From positions 22,451 through 86,450 of the forward strand of contig NZ_UPPP01000069.1 of NCBI RefSeq assembly GCF_900476375.1: 64,000 nt of DNA. Direction: 5' to 3'. Numbering within the stretch: position 1 is the stretch's first letter; each line of letters opens with the position of its first letter. Shown here in pieces: positions 53,507 to 61,917 of the stretch. This stretch comes from Allolucifera butyrica (GTDB taxonomy: Bacteria > Bacillota > Negativicutes > Sporomusales > UPPP01). Below the pieces are notes generated by a model that worked only from the letters and a program-made list of their open reading frames with translations, had not been told where the DNA came from and did not search any database. Both the position numbers and the translations under genes were made by a program.

Positions 53507-54286
53507 GTGAAAATAGCCGTAAGTAATCTATCCTTTATTGGATTTAACTATACTGAGTTGAGAAAACTGCCGCCGGATGTGGGAATTGAAATATTCTATG
53601 AATTTGCCAATCCTTATTATTGGCAAGAATTTATGTCTGCCATATGGGGGCGGGACCGCTCCGGCGGACTTAGCATTCATGGACCGTGTATTGGTATCAA
53701 CTTAGCGAATCCTAACCATATTCATTATCACCTTTATTACGACCGATTGTTTGAGGAGGCGGCCAGATGGGAGGCCGACTATGTGGTTGTTCACACGAAT
53801 GAAGACTATGAGGGAACTAACGGCAAGATAAGAAACCTGGTCTATGACCGCCTGGCTGCGGTTATGCAAATAGCTCAGCGGTATAATGTTCAGGTGGTGC
53901 TGGAGAATGTAGGACTGCGTATAAAAAACAATCTTTTGTTTGACTGGCCGGAATACCAACAGCTTTTACAGGACTTCCCTCAGGCAGGAGCCTTGCTGGA
54001 TGTGGGACACGCCCATGTCAACGGCTGGGATCTACCGGAAACCGTTAAGGCATTAGGCGCCCGGTTAACAGCTTGCCATCTTCACGATAATGACGGCCAT
54101 GCCGATTGCCATTTGCCAATTGGCAGCGGAACCATTCAATGGGCGGATTTCTTTGACGGCGTCAGACAATATGCCTCCCAGGCAATATGGGTGCTGGAAT
54201 ATGCCAATGCTTCCGTTGAAACGTTGATAAATAACATAGATCAACTGCGTTGTCCTCCCGGACAAGCCCATAAAATTATGGGATAG
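53507..54286 (+). CDS. Sugar phosphate isomerase/epimerase-like TIM-barrel protein
   Basis: 259 residues of the AP-endonuclease-2/xylose-isomerase-like barrel. Metal-site candidates: VVLENVGL (Glu), GALLDVGHAHVNGWD (Asp, His), ACHLHDNDGHADCHLPIGSGTIQW (His, Asp) and VLEYANASVET (Glu). GTG 53507 with GGAGGGGG is preferred over ATG 53492. It ends the Ugp-like operon, so it probably epimerises or isomerises the imported substrate or its phosphate. Exact reaction not recoverable. Confidence 0.82.
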   Translation: MKIAVSNLSFIGFNYTELRKLPPDVGIEIFYEFANPYYWQEFMSAIWGRDRSGGLSIHGPCIGINLANPNHIHYHLYYDRLFEEAARWEADYVVVHTNEDYEGTNGKIRNLVYDRLAAVMQIAQRYNVQVVLENVGLRIKNNLLFDWPEYQQLLQDFPQAGALLDVGHAHVNGWDLPETVKALGARLTACHLHDNDGHADCHLPIGSGTIQWADFFDGVRQYASQAIWVLEYANASVETLINNIDQLRCPPGQAHKIMG

Positions 54287-54330
54287 GAATTGTGGTCTGC
54301 AGGGAATCCTAAGTTCGGGAGGCTAAAGAT

Positions 54331-55269
54331 ATGGGACACGAAGATAACTTTATTTTTCACAGAATCTGGAATGAATTAAGTCAGATCAATATGCATAAAA
54401 TTAACCGGGTTTGTCAGTGGAATTTTCAGATTGGACTTGTCGGTTCTGAGGCTGTAATTCAGGATATGATCGAGTGGTTATCCAGTTTTCCTTATCATGA
54501 TTTAGAACTGCCTGTTCCCAGTAATGATACTGTTCGCAGCAACCGGGAGATTATGAAACGGCTGATAGTAGTGCCGGTAGCAGCGGGAGAAGAGCTTGTC
54601 GGGGAAAAATTAAGCACTGCCGATTTTTGTATCGTAGAGACCTGCATGGTAAATCAGGTGAAGCAGCTGCGCGTAGATGTTTATCCTTTCGACCGCGGTG
54701 ATAAGGGATTAGCGGCTCAGATCTTAGCGAATCATGAAGGAATACGGTTTGCATTATCCCATAATTTCCCTGTGTTCCGGCCTGAGCATGCTAAAATAGA
54801 AATACAGGATACGGCGGTTCAAAATGCGGCTTGGGTATTTATTGCAGCAATTCCTACCTTCTTACCGCCGCCGCATAAAGCCATTGCGGCGCCCTTGGCA
54901 TCGTTTGCAGACTTTATTGTTCTCACCGTGAATGAGGTAAAACTTATGTTTGAACTGATCGGTTTATTAGGTGAAAAAATTCAGTTTAAGCATATCGTAG
55001 AATTTGTTTTTGTATTCGGTCTGGCCAAAATTGCCCGGGGAATCGCCGGAATTATTCTTACTCCGTTACCTGCTAAGACAACATTATTAGTCAAGGGGGC
55101 TTTAGCCTATGCTTTCACCTGGGCTATCGGCGAGGCTATTGTATTTTTTATCGTAGCAAGACAGAAGGTAGGCTGGCGTTTTCTTATGCAAAGAGCGAAA
55201 TGCCACTATCGGCGGGGAATGGAAAACTCGAAGGAGATATTGAAGAAAAGAGTTTTGCCAAATACGTAA
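54331..55269 (+). CDS. DUF697-type protein with degenerate GTPase-like N-domain
   Basis: 312 residues. The N-terminal half (FQIGLVGSEAVIQDMIEWL, then FCIVETCMVNQVKQLRVDVY) resembles a Rossmann/GTPase-like fold but has no GxxxxGKS motif. The C-terminal half has helices of the DUF697/YcjF type (VQNAAWVFIAAIPTFLPPPHKAIAAPLASFADFIVLTVNEVKLMFELIGL; shown for description in parts) and three more hydrophobic helices. It may be a membrane-associated inactive relative of DUF697 GTPases. Follows the Ugp operon after 44 bp and has its own terminator. Confidence 0.65.
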   Translation: MGHEDNFIFHRIWNELSQINMHKINRVCQWNFQIGLVGSEAVIQDMIEWLSSFPYHDLELPVPSNDTVRSNREIMKRLIVVPVAAGEELVGEKLSTADFCIVETCMVNQVKQLRVDVYPFDRGDKGLAAQILANHEGIRFALSHNFPVFRPEHAKIEIQDTAVQNAAWVFIAAIPTFLPPPHKAIAAPLASFADFIVLTVNEVKLMFELIGLLGEKIQFKHIVEFVFVFGLAKIARGIAGIILTPLPAKTTLLVKGALAYAFTWAIGEAIVFFIVARQKVGWRFLMQRAKCHYRRGMENSKEILKKRVLPNT

Positions 55270-55282
55270 GAAAGACCCCATA

Positions 55283-55309
55283 AAAAAAGCAGCTTGCGCT
55301 GCTTTTTAG
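55283..55309. terminator. Bidirectional terminator between convergent genes
   Basis: AAAAAGCAGC (55284-55293)/GCTGCTTTTT (55298-55307) around TTGC. Serves the DUF697 gene on the plus strand and overlaps the stop of the small minus-strand gene. Confidence 0.85.
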
Positions 55310-55422
55310 GTAGACGGATGGTTCGGCCCGTCAGTATGTCTATTGTCAATGGAATTGCCTGTTTTTGTCTGGCTTTGCTTTTTAGCCTTTGCTTGTTCCT
55401 GCGAATCATTGGATTTTTTCAC
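55306..55422 (-). CDS. Short charged protein, possible small spore protein
   Basis: 38 residues: MKKSNDSQEQAKAKKQSQ followed by TKTGNSIDNRHTDGPNHPST. Starts with GTG 55422, six bases after a perfect AGGAGGTGATA ribosome site. Composition (Lys, Gln, Asn, Ser, no hydrophobic core) and the NRHTDGPN ending resemble short spore proteins of the Ssp/YuzL kind, so a sporulation role is plausible but unproven. Its ribosome site is locked in a perfect hairpin, see 55425-55461. Confidence 0.55.
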   Translation of the reverse strand: MKKSNDSQEQAKAKKQSQTKTGNSIDNRHTDGPNHPST

Positions 55423-55424
55423 AG

Positions 55425-55461
55425 TATCACCTCCTGTTAGTAGTATTTACAGGAGGTGATA
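55425..55461 (-). promoter_or_regulatory. Perfect inverted repeat sequestering the ribosome-binding site
   Basis: TATCACCTCCTGT (55425-55437) and ACAGGAGGTGATA (55449-55461) pair perfectly (13 bp) around an 11-base loop. On the minus transcript the 3' arm is the Shine-Dalgarno region of the small gene and the 5' arm is identical to the anti-Shine-Dalgarno end of 16S rRNA (ATCACCTCCT). The leader would compete with the ribosome for the same site. Confidence 0.8.
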
Positions 55462-55480
55462 ATATATTAATTTAATTTTT

Positions 55481-55512
55481 AAGCTCTCATACAGAAAACT
55501 GCATGAGAGCTT
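55481..55512 (-). other. Hairpin downstream of the CBM25-like gene
   Basis: AAGCTCTCAT and ATGAGAGCTT with a 12-base loop. Lacks a clear U-tract on either strand; it may stabilise or end the upstream minus-strand transcript. Confidence 0.45.
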
Positions 55513-55531
55513 ATTTGAACCTGCGAAAAAA

Positions 55532-55939
55532 TTATTCTCCGAACCAGCGGGAAAAGGCGGCCCGGCAGCGAGTCCTTACGTTGTTCCACACACCAACCTC
55601 TTCCGCGGCTTCGAAAGAGGTATTGTCTGGTTGGGGCGGGGGAGCGACAAAAAAGGAGTAGTTGGCTCCTGCGTTGTTGTCCCAGTTGTTGGCGGCATCT
55701 TTAAAACAAATATTCAAAGTATCGGTGTATGGGACCGGAACCGAAGTCTCGAAGCCATGGGGTGTTTTCCTCATCTTGTAATCCTGCTGATTTTCCCATC
55801 TGCGGCCATAGCCAATATGGGCATATACTTCGGTAGCACCATTTTGGTAAAGTAAGCCGTTATACATAATCCTGGAGGTGTTCTGAGACGAAGGGATCGT
55901 AGGGTAAATAGTTACGCCATTTGCATGATATTTTTCCAT
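55532..55939 (-). CDS. Small CBM25-like carbohydrate-binding protein
   Basis: 135 residues with the pattern of carbohydrate-binding module family 25: MYNGLLYQNGATEVYAHIGYGRRW, then KMRKTPHGFETSVPVPYTDTLNICFKDAANNWDNNAGANYSFFVAPP. CBM25 binds starch or related alpha-glucans, usually as part of an amylase; here it stands alone and lacks a signal peptide, so an intracellular polysaccharide or storage role is possible. ATG 55939 with GGGGGG is preferred; the frame runs on for 38 more codons without a ribosome site. Confidence 0.72.
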   Translation of the reverse strand: MEKYHANGVTIYPTIPSSQNTSRIMYNGLLYQNGATEVYAHIGYGRRWENQQDYKMRKTPHGFETSVPVPYTDTLNICFKDAANNWDNNAGANYSFFVAPPPQPDNTSFEAAEEVGVWNNVRTRCRAAFSRWFGE

Positions 55940-56254
55940 TGAATCCCCCCTTCTTATATTGATACAAATATAGTTTCCCTCAGATTGATCAAGACATGTC
56001 TGTAAATCATTGTTAGATGTTAGATAATAAGGTTTAACCGCTTTGTTTATCATTATGGCTGCAGACTAGAAGAAATATTATCGCATAAGTTCAAGTTGCG
56101 AAATATGAGGATTAATATCCAATTTTTCTTAAAAAATCAGTATTGGATATTTACGGCAGTTTTTAATCCATATATGATAGAAAACATATATACTTTCCGT
56201 CTTTTTTACAGAAAAGAATTATAAAGGAAAATTAAAATATAGGAGGGGTATATT

Positions 56255-57436
56255 ATGCCTGTGACCTTCGCTGAACGTACAGAACTTTTAAAAGCCTCCG
56301 AAATCCGCGAAATACTGAAAATTACCCAGCGGCCGGAAGTCATTTCGTTTGCCGGAGGTCTGCCGGCACCGGAATTATTTCCGGTAGAGGAAATGAAGGA
56401 CATCGCCGTAAAGGTCCTGGAAGAGTCGGGAAGTCAAGCTCTTCAATATTCCACAACGGAAGGCTTTGATCCTTTGCGGCAACAAATTGCCGTTCGTATG
56501 AATGCTAAATTTAAAACCGATGTGGGGGCCACGAATATTTTAATCACCTGTGGCTCACAGCAAGCCCTTGACTTTTCTGGGAAACTTTTTTTGAATCCGG
56601 GCGATGTCGTTTTATGTGAAAGTCCTACTTATTTGGCGGCCATAAGCGCTTTTAAAGCGTATCAGCCCCGTTTTGTCGAAGTGCCTACCGATGATAACGG
56701 AATGATCATCCCTGAGTTGGAGAAAATTCTGCAAACGAACGAAAATATAAAACTGATTTACCTGATTCCGGATTTCCAGAATCCTACCGGCCGGACTTGG
56801 TCCTTAGAACGGAGGCAGCAGTTTATTCAGCTTATAAACCGGTACGAAATTCCGGCGATCGAAGATAATCCGTACGGAGAACTGCGTTTCGAGGGAGAAA
56901 TATTACCGGCCATAAAATCAATGGACACCAAAGATCTGGTGATATTTGTGAGTACTTTTTCCAAGACCTTTTGTCCCGGTCTTCGGATCGGCTGGGTCGC
57001 TGCCGGCGCCCGGTTTATTGAAAAGTATATTCTTATAAAACAGGGGGCAGACCTGCACACTTCTTCGATCAGCCAAAGGATAATATCCCGGTATATGGAA
57101 ATATACGATTTTGAAGCGCATATTAAGAGTATTACCGATGTCTACCGGAGACGCCGGGATGCTATGATCCATACAATGCAAGAGAACTTCGCCGGCGATG
57201 TAAGATTCACCCGGCCGCAAGGCGGGTTATTTACCTGGGTGAAAATGCCTCCTTATATAAAAGCGGTCGAACTCTTGAAGCAATGTCTTCGGCAGGAAGT
57301 TGCTTTTGTTCCGGGCGACTCGTTTTTTCCTAACGGACAGGTAGAGAATACTTTCCGACTCAACTATTCGAATATGCCGGAAGAAAGAATTGCCGAAGGG
57401 ATTAAACGCCTGGCGGCGGTAATGAGAAAATACTGA
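56255..57436 (+). CDS. PLP-dependent aminotransferase, class I (2-aminoadipate/valine-type, YjiR/LysN-like)
   Basis: 393 residues of the fold-type I class, subgroup resembling the aminotransferase half of MocR proteins. Motifs: ISFAGGLPAPELFP, QYSTTEGFDPLRQQIA, LIPDFQNPTGRTWS, AIEDNPYGEL and the PLP-Lys STFSKTFCPGLRIGW. The family includes 2-aminoadipate and broad-range branched/aromatic aminotransferases; substrate not resolvable. AGGAGGGG precedes ATG 56255. Confidence 0.87.
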   Translation: MPVTFAERTELLKASEIREILKITQRPEVISFAGGLPAPELFPVEEMKDIAVKVLEESGSQALQYSTTEGFDPLRQQIAVRMNAKFKTDVGATNILITCGSQQALDFSGKLFLNPGDVVLCESPTYLAAISAFKAYQPRFVEVPTDDNGMIIPELEKILQTNENIKLIYLIPDFQNPTGRTWSLERRQQFIQLINRYEIPAIEDNPYGELRFEGEILPAIKSMDTKDLVIFVSTFSKTFCPGLRIGWVAAGARFIEKYILIKQGADLHTSSISQRIISRYMEIYDFEAHIKSITDVYRRRRDAMIHTMQENFAGDVRFTRPQGGLFTWVKMPPYIKAVELLKQCLRQEVAFVPGDSFFPNGQVENTFRLNYSNMPEERIAEGIKRLAAVMRKY

Positions 57437-57477
57437 TTATGCAACCGGGAGTGGCAGTATTTACTAGAAAAATAAAC

Positions 57478-57506
57478 TTGCATAACGATTGGTTATACGC
57501 TATACT
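57478..57506 (+). promoter_or_regulatory. SigmaA-type promoter of tadA
   Basis: TTGCAT (57478-57483) and TATACT (57501-57506), spacer 17 bp, about 140 bp before the tadA start. Confidence 0.65.
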
Positions 57507-57644
57507 ATCATAGTGATGTTAGCGCTTAGGTTTTACTGAATACGAAATCGTGTTTGGAAAATCGGCGTTATGCATATAATAAGAGTGCCGCAATGGAAGC
57601 AGAATCGCATAGAATGAGCGATCAATACGTTATGGTGAAGAGGC

Positions 57645-58094
57645 ATGGATGACGAGTACTACATGGGACTAGCTCTGGATGAGGCACGTAAAGCGTATGC
57701 AGTCGGGGAAGTGCCGATTGGGGCCGTGCTGGTGTGGGAGCATCAAATCGTTGCTTGCGCCCATAACATGAGAGAGACCTGGCAGGATGCGACGGCACAT
57801 GCTGAAATCATTGCTATCCGTGAGGCTTGCCGGATATTAAAACGCTGGCGATTGACGGGGGCTACATTGTATGTTACAATTGAACCCTGTCCTATGTGTG
57901 CAGGGGCTTTGGTTATGAGCCGCATCGACCGGCTGGTATACGGCAGTGCCGATTATAAAGCCGGAGCGGTTGAGTCGATATTTAATATTGTGCAAAATGA
58001 AGCGCTGAATCATCGAATGGAAGTGACGCCGGGCATACGGGCTGCGGAATGCAGTGACTTAATGCGGGAGTTTTTTCGTCAGCGTCGTAAATAA
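57645..58094 (+). CDS. tadA: tRNA adenosine(34) deaminase TadA
   Basis: Converts A34 to inosine in tRNA-Arg(ACG), whose gene is at 23.8 kb. 149 residues with the deaminase motif HAEIIAI (His52, Glu54) and PCPMCAG (Cys82, Cys85) for zinc, plus GTG-like YGSADYKAGAVES. Length normal. The position before tRNA-Ser genes, SRP RNA and dnaX matches the Bacillus arrangement. Confidence 0.95.
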   Translation: MDDEYYMGLALDEARKAYAVGEVPIGAVLVWEHQIVACAHNMRETWQDATAHAEIIAIREACRILKRWRLTGATLYVTIEPCPMCAGALVMSRIDRLVYGSADYKAGAVESIFNIVQNEALNHRMEVTPGIRAAECSDLMREFFRQRRK

Positions 58095-58098
58095 ATAA

Positions 58099-58189
58099 GG
58101 AGAGGTGGCTGAGCTGGTCGAAGGCGCTCGACTCGAAATCGAGTAGGCTGTAAAAGGTCTCGTGGGTTCGAATCCCACCCTCTCCGCCA
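58099..58189 (+). tRNA. tRNA-Ser(CGA)
   Basis: 91 nt with encoded CCA and a long variable arm typical of Ser tRNAs. Acceptor GGAGAGG/CCTCTCC; loop CTCGAAA gives anticodon CGA at 58134-58136. It starts four bases after the tadA stop. Confidence 0.95.
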
Positions 58190-58239
58190 TGTTGCATTTT
58201 TAATTAACTTCATATATAATAAGTAAGCGGTAACGACGT

Positions 58240-58331
58240 GGAGAGATGTCCGAGTGGTTGAAGGAGCACGACTGGAAATCGTGTGTACTGACAAAACGGT
58301 ACCGAGGGTTCGAATCCCTCTCTCTCCGCCA
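58240..58331 (+). tRNA. tRNA-Ser(GGA)
   Basis: 92 nt with encoded CCA. Acceptor GGAGAGA/TCTCTCC; anticodon loop CTGGAAA gives GGA at 58274-58276; long variable arm. Confidence 0.95.
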
Positions 58332-58345
58332 TTTTTGTTTCTAAG

Positions 58346-58476
58346 GTCGGACCACGGCTGTTGCCGGGTCTTGCGCAATAGAAGCTCATGAACCCCGTCA
58401 GGTCCGGAAGGAAGCAGCGGTAAGTGATAACTTGTATGTGCCGTAAGGGTGCCTGGTTTGATAGTCGTGGCCCGAC
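58346..58476 (+). ncRNA. ffs: Signal recognition particle RNA
   Basis: Contains the conserved SRP RNA core GTCAGGTCCGGAAGGAAGC followed by AGCGGTAAG, which binds Ffh, and closing stems GTCGG-ACCACGG/CCGTGG-CCCGAC-type pairing at the ends (GTCGG at 58346, CCCGAC at 58471). It lies between tRNA-Ser and dnaX, as in Bacillus. Confidence 0.92.
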
Positions 58477-58505
58477 GTTGGAAACAGAGATAAGAGATGA
58501 CGGCA

Positions 58506-58534
58506 GCAGCTATGAATGACATAGCTGCTTTTTT
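58506..58534 (+). terminator. Terminator after the SRP RNA
   Basis: GCAGCTATG/CATAGCTGC around AATGA, followed by T6. Confidence 0.88.
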
Positions 58535-58644
58535 GCTATTTAGAGACTGCTTAAGAGGGCGTATCCGGCCAGGGAATTTTTAGAGATAAAGAGGAAAAGC
58601 TAAGGTCATGTGGAATACAGACTGGGGAACAGGGGGTGTGTGAG

Positions 58645-60345
58645 TTGGCTTATGTGGCGTTATACCGGGCCTGGCGGCCGCAGGATTTTGACAATTTGAT
58701 AGGACAGGAACACATTAGCATAACGTTGAAGAATGCAATTACCAGCGGAAAAATTGCACATGCCTACTTATTTTCCGGGCCGCGGGGGACCGGCAAAACC
58801 AGTACGGCCAAAATTCTGGCCAAGGCCCTTAATTGCGTGGACGGTCCTACGGATAATCCCTGTAATCATTGTCCAAGCTGTGAAAAAGTCACGGCGGGGA
58901 CTTCCATGGATGTATTGGAAATCGACGCTGCTTCCAACCGGGGCATCGATGAAATCCGGGACCTTAGGGAAACAGTTAAATTTGCGCCTGTTGATGGTAG
59001 GTATAAAGTATATATTATTGATGAAGTACACATGTTAACCACCGAAGCGTTTAACGCTCTTTTAAAAACCCTGGAGGAACCGCCGGCCCACGTCGTGTTT
59101 ATTTTGGCTACAACGGAACCGCATAAAATTCCGGCAACGATTCATTCCCGCTGTCAAAGATACGATTTTCACCGTATTGCCGTAAAAGAGATCCAAAGCC
59201 GGCTGACGGCGGTGGCCGATAGTGAAAAAATTGAATTTGAACCGGAAGCGCTGCTGCTGATTGCATCCCAGGCAGACGGTGGCATGAGAGATGCATTGAG
59301 CATTTTAGACCAATGCGCCATGATGAGCGAGAACAAAGTAACGGTTGCCAATGCCCGCAATTTGCTTGGGTTAATCGGCCATGAATGGATTTGGAAGATG
59401 GTTGAAAGCCTTGCGTCCCGTGATGCCGGAGCAGTGCTTAATGGAATTGACGAGATGATTTCCCTGGGAAAAGATGTTCGGCAAATCCTGGTTGAACTGG
59501 TGCTTTATGGCCGCAGTCTATTATTATATAAAGCGGCTCCCGATTTTGGCGGAACCGATCTTTATGGTGCAGACCAGGAAAGGTTGGCGAGTCAAAGCCG
59601 GTGCTTTACGCAGGAAGAACTTTCCCGTATGCTGCAGACATTAAATGAAGCCATTAATGAGGCAAAATGGTCCGGTGAACCGCGTATTATTGTTGAGATG
59701 GCACTACTAACCATTTGCCGGCGTCAGAATACGGAGGATGTGGAACGGCTGGCGGAGCGGGTAGAAGCTTTGGAAGCCAAGCTGGCGGGAATGGATCTGA
59801 ATACGGTAATGGCAGGTCCGGCGCCGCATACTCCGGTGAGGGCGAAAATGGAATTGCCCGATATAAGGACCCAGCAAAAGATGGCAAGTGGCCTTGCTTC
59901 CCAGGAGCAAACCGGGAAACCGGTTGAATTACCGGCAGCAGACCAAGAATCAATGCCGGTTTCAACCCCGGACGATTTAAAAAACCTCTGGCAGGGTGTT
60001 TTAAAAGAACTGCAGGAAGGTGGCAAGCGGGCGGTGCATGCCTGTGTCGTGCAGGGTCAACTGGTATCATTGGATAATGATCAGGCCGTTATTCATTTTT
60101 CTTCGCCGTTTCCTAAAGAACGTACGGAAAAAGAGGATTATCGGACGATTATCGAGAAACTAATAGCGCAGGTTTGCGGCAGGCACGTAAGACTTCAATG
60201 CGTATTAACCGCGGGAACTTCTCCCGCAAAAGCGACAACTACTTCCCGCCCGCCGGCGGAGGAAGAACATCCTGTTTTAAAAAAGGCGCTTGCCGTATTT
60301 GGTGGGAAAGTAATGAAACAGGAAGAAAATAAGGGGGAATCATAA
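58645..60345 (+). CDS. dnaX: DNA polymerase III subunits gamma/tau
   Basis: Clamp-loader ATPase of the replisome, 566 residues. AAA+ motifs: SGPRGTGKTSTA (Walker A near 41), a zinc site NPCNHCPSCEKV, DEVH (Walker B) and the sensor region TTEPHKIPATIHSRCQRYDF; tau-specific C-terminal domain after about residue 375. TTG 58645 (AGGGGG eight bases upstream) gives the family start AYVALYRAWRPQDFDNLIGQ; the GTG at 58636 is too close to that site. It heads the dnaX-ebfC-recR group. Confidence 0.94.
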   Translation: MAYVALYRAWRPQDFDNLIGQEHISITLKNAITSGKIAHAYLFSGPRGTGKTSTAKILAKALNCVDGPTDNPCNHCPSCEKVTAGTSMDVLEIDAASNRGIDEIRDLRETVKFAPVDGRYKVYIIDEVHMLTTEAFNALLKTLEEPPAHVVFILATTEPHKIPATIHSRCQRYDFHRIAVKEIQSRLTAVADSEKIEFEPEALLLIASQADGGMRDALSILDQCAMMSENKVTVANARNLLGLIGHEWIWKMVESLASRDAGAVLNGIDEMISLGKDVRQILVELVLYGRSLLLYKAAPDFGGTDLYGADQERLASQSRCFTQEELSRMLQTLNEAINEAKWSGEPRIIVEMALLTICRRQNTEDVERLAERVEALEAKLAGMDLNTVMAGPAPHTPVRAKMELPDIRTQQKMASGLASQEQTGKPVELPAADQESMPVSTPDDLKNLWQGVLKELQEGGKRAVHACVVQGQLVSLDNDQAVIHFSSPFPKERTEKEDYRTIIEKLIAQVCGRHVRLQCVLTAGTSPAKATTTSRPPAEEEHPVLKKALAVFGGKVMKQEENKGES

Positions 60346-60347
60346 GA

Positions 60348-60674
60348 ATGTTTGGTAATATGGGCAATATGGCGGGAATGATGAAGAAAGTTCAGAAACT
60401 CCAGGCCGATATGGCTAAATTGCAGGAAGAACTCAAGACCCGTACGCTGGAAACGACGGCCGGCGGCGGTGTGGTCAAAGTAGTCATTACCGGTGAGAAA
60501 CAGATTCAATCGCTGAAAATCGATCCCGGCGCGGTAGATCCTGCCGATGTAGAAATGCTGGAAGACTTGGTTACTGCAGCTGTCAATGAAGCATTGAAAA
60601 AGGTAGATGACATGATGGCCCAAGAAATGGGGAAACTGACCGGCGGTCTGAATCTACCACCCGGAATGTTTTAA
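60348..60674 (+). CDS. Nucleoid-associated protein YbaB/EbfC
   Basis: 108 residues, a small DNA-binding dimer. Segments [38 protein letters not shown] and the Met/Gly-rich end ([15 protein letters not shown]) are family hallmarks. Begins two bases after dnaX. Confidence 0.93.
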   Translation: MFGNMGNMAGMMKKVQKLQADMAKLQEELKTRTLETTAGGGVVKVVITGEKQIQSLKIDPGAVDPADVEMLEDLVTAAVNEALKKVDDMMAQEMGKLTGGLNLPPGMF

Positions 60675-60679
60675 ACGTC

Positions 60680-61276
60680 ATGCAGCATGTAGCTCCTCTG
60701 GCTAAACTAATAGAGCAATTTCGCCGGCTGCCGGGAATTGGCCCTAAAATGGCCGCCCGGCTTGCTTATCATATATTAGAAATGGATAAAGAAAAGGTCG
60801 TGGCACTATCCCAGGCAATCTTGGAAGCCAAAGAAAAAATCGGGTATTGTTCTGTTTGCTTTAATCTTACCGATTGTGACCCCTGCCGCATTTGCCAGGC
60901 GGCGGAACGGGATGGTAGCGTTATTTGTGTGGTGGAGCAGCCCCAGGATGTGGCGGCTATGGAAAGAACCCGGGAATACCGCGGCTTATATCATGTATTG
61001 CACGGAGCGCTATCGCCGCTGGAGGGAATTGGCCCGGACGATATTCGTTTGAAAGAGTTGCTGGCCCGGCTGCAACACGGTTCAGTTCAGGAAGTTATCA
61101 TGGCAACCAATCCCAATGTGGAAGGCGAGGCAACGGCCATGTATATCGCCCGTTTGTTAAAACCGTTGGGAATTACAGTGACCCGCATTGCTCATGGATT
61201 ACCGGTCGGCGGAGACTTGGAGTATGCCGATGAAGTCACACTGTCCAAAGCGTTGGAGAATCGCCGAAATATGTAA
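60680..61276 (+). CDS. recR: Recombination protein RecR
   Basis: Works with RecF and RecO in loading RecA at gaps. 198 residues: helix-hairpin-helix [21 protein letters not shown]4 zinc [16 protein letters not shown], and a Toprim domain with [10 protein letters not shown] and [18 protein letters not shown]. Begins five bases after ebfC. Confidence 0.95.
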   Translation: MQHVAPLAKLIEQFRRLPGIGPKMAARLAYHILEMDKEKVVALSQAILEAKEKIGYCSVCFNLTDCDPCRICQAAERDGSVICVVEQPQDVAAMERTREYRGLYHVLHGALSPLEGIGPDDIRLKELLARLQHGSVQEVIMATNPNVEGEATAMYIARLLKPLGITVTRIAHGLPVGGDLEYADEVTLSKALENRRNM

Positions 61277-61356
61277 TGGCTAGTATCCTTTGCCGTTTAA
61301 ATTCTTCTGTTTTTGGGAAACCTACCATAAGTAGGAACAGGAGGATGATGACGGTG

Positions 61357-61623
61357 ATGAGTTCATGGAAAGAATGGCTGCTTTCCCTGCTGGAAAATGA
61401 AAATCCGGAACCAGCCCCTTTGCCGGATTTGCCGGATGTAGTGGAACAGGCCAGGCAGGAGTGGCTAAGCGCTCAAAGCTATTATAATACGGTATCGGAT
61501 CAGGACCTGGTTGACCATGCAGTTTATTTAATGCAGGCCGCTGAAAAAAAATATATATATTTATTAAAAAAAGCCCGCCGTGAAGGCGTGACTCATTCTC
61601 CATATTCATCAACAGGGCAATAG
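61357..61623 (+). CDS. DUF2508 (YaaL-like) protein, copy 1
   Basis: About 88 residues: WLLSLLENENPEPAP then VEQARQEWLSAQSYYNTVSDQDLVDHAVYLMQAAEKKYIYLLKKARREG, the DUF2508 pattern found after recR in Bacillus (YaaL). Start candidates GTG 61354 and ATG 61357 follow AGGAGG at 9 and 12 bases; ATG 61348 is too close. Role unknown. A paralogue lies 295 bp downstream, across repeat E1. Confidence 0.8.
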   Translation: MSSWKEWLLSLLENENPEPAPLPDLPDVVEQARQEWLSAQSYYNTVSDQDLVDHAVYLMQAAEKKYIYLLKKARREGVTHSPYSSTGQ

Positions 61624-61653
61624 CCCTGGTTTTTTTTCGTCGTTGCCACTTAA

Positions 61654-61776
61654 CCTCCGCTTACGACAAGACGATCCTTCTGCCTGGATTGTTCGCCCAA
61701 ATGATTTCCAGATGGTTTCCCTGCGCCCCGAGCCATGCGCCATGAGCCGAAAGACCGCATAGCGGTTTTTTTTAAG
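61654..61776. repeat. Dispersed repeat E1, full copy B
   Basis: Matches 21002-21130 nearly throughout (CGATCCTTCTGCCTGGATTG, GTTCGCCCAA, TTTCCAGATGGTTTCCCTGCGC), and ends with GCCATGAGCCGAAAGACCGC...GCGG and a T-run, a terminator-like stem. It lies between the two DUF2508 genes. Confidence 0.75.
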
Positions 61777-61917
61777 TACGATTCGGTGTATAATTGTCGC
61801 TGTGACATATGTGTTCCGCGCACCGGATTGAATTTAGTCATTCTTGCATAATTTGGGACATACCACATATACATATTAAAAAAGGTGATTTCATCCAGGA
61901 AACGGGGCGGAATATGT

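Noticed and set aside
55940..56053. N-terminal extension of the CBM25-like gene to 56053
   Set aside because: No ribosome site at the longer start, while ATG 55939 is preceded by GGGGGG.
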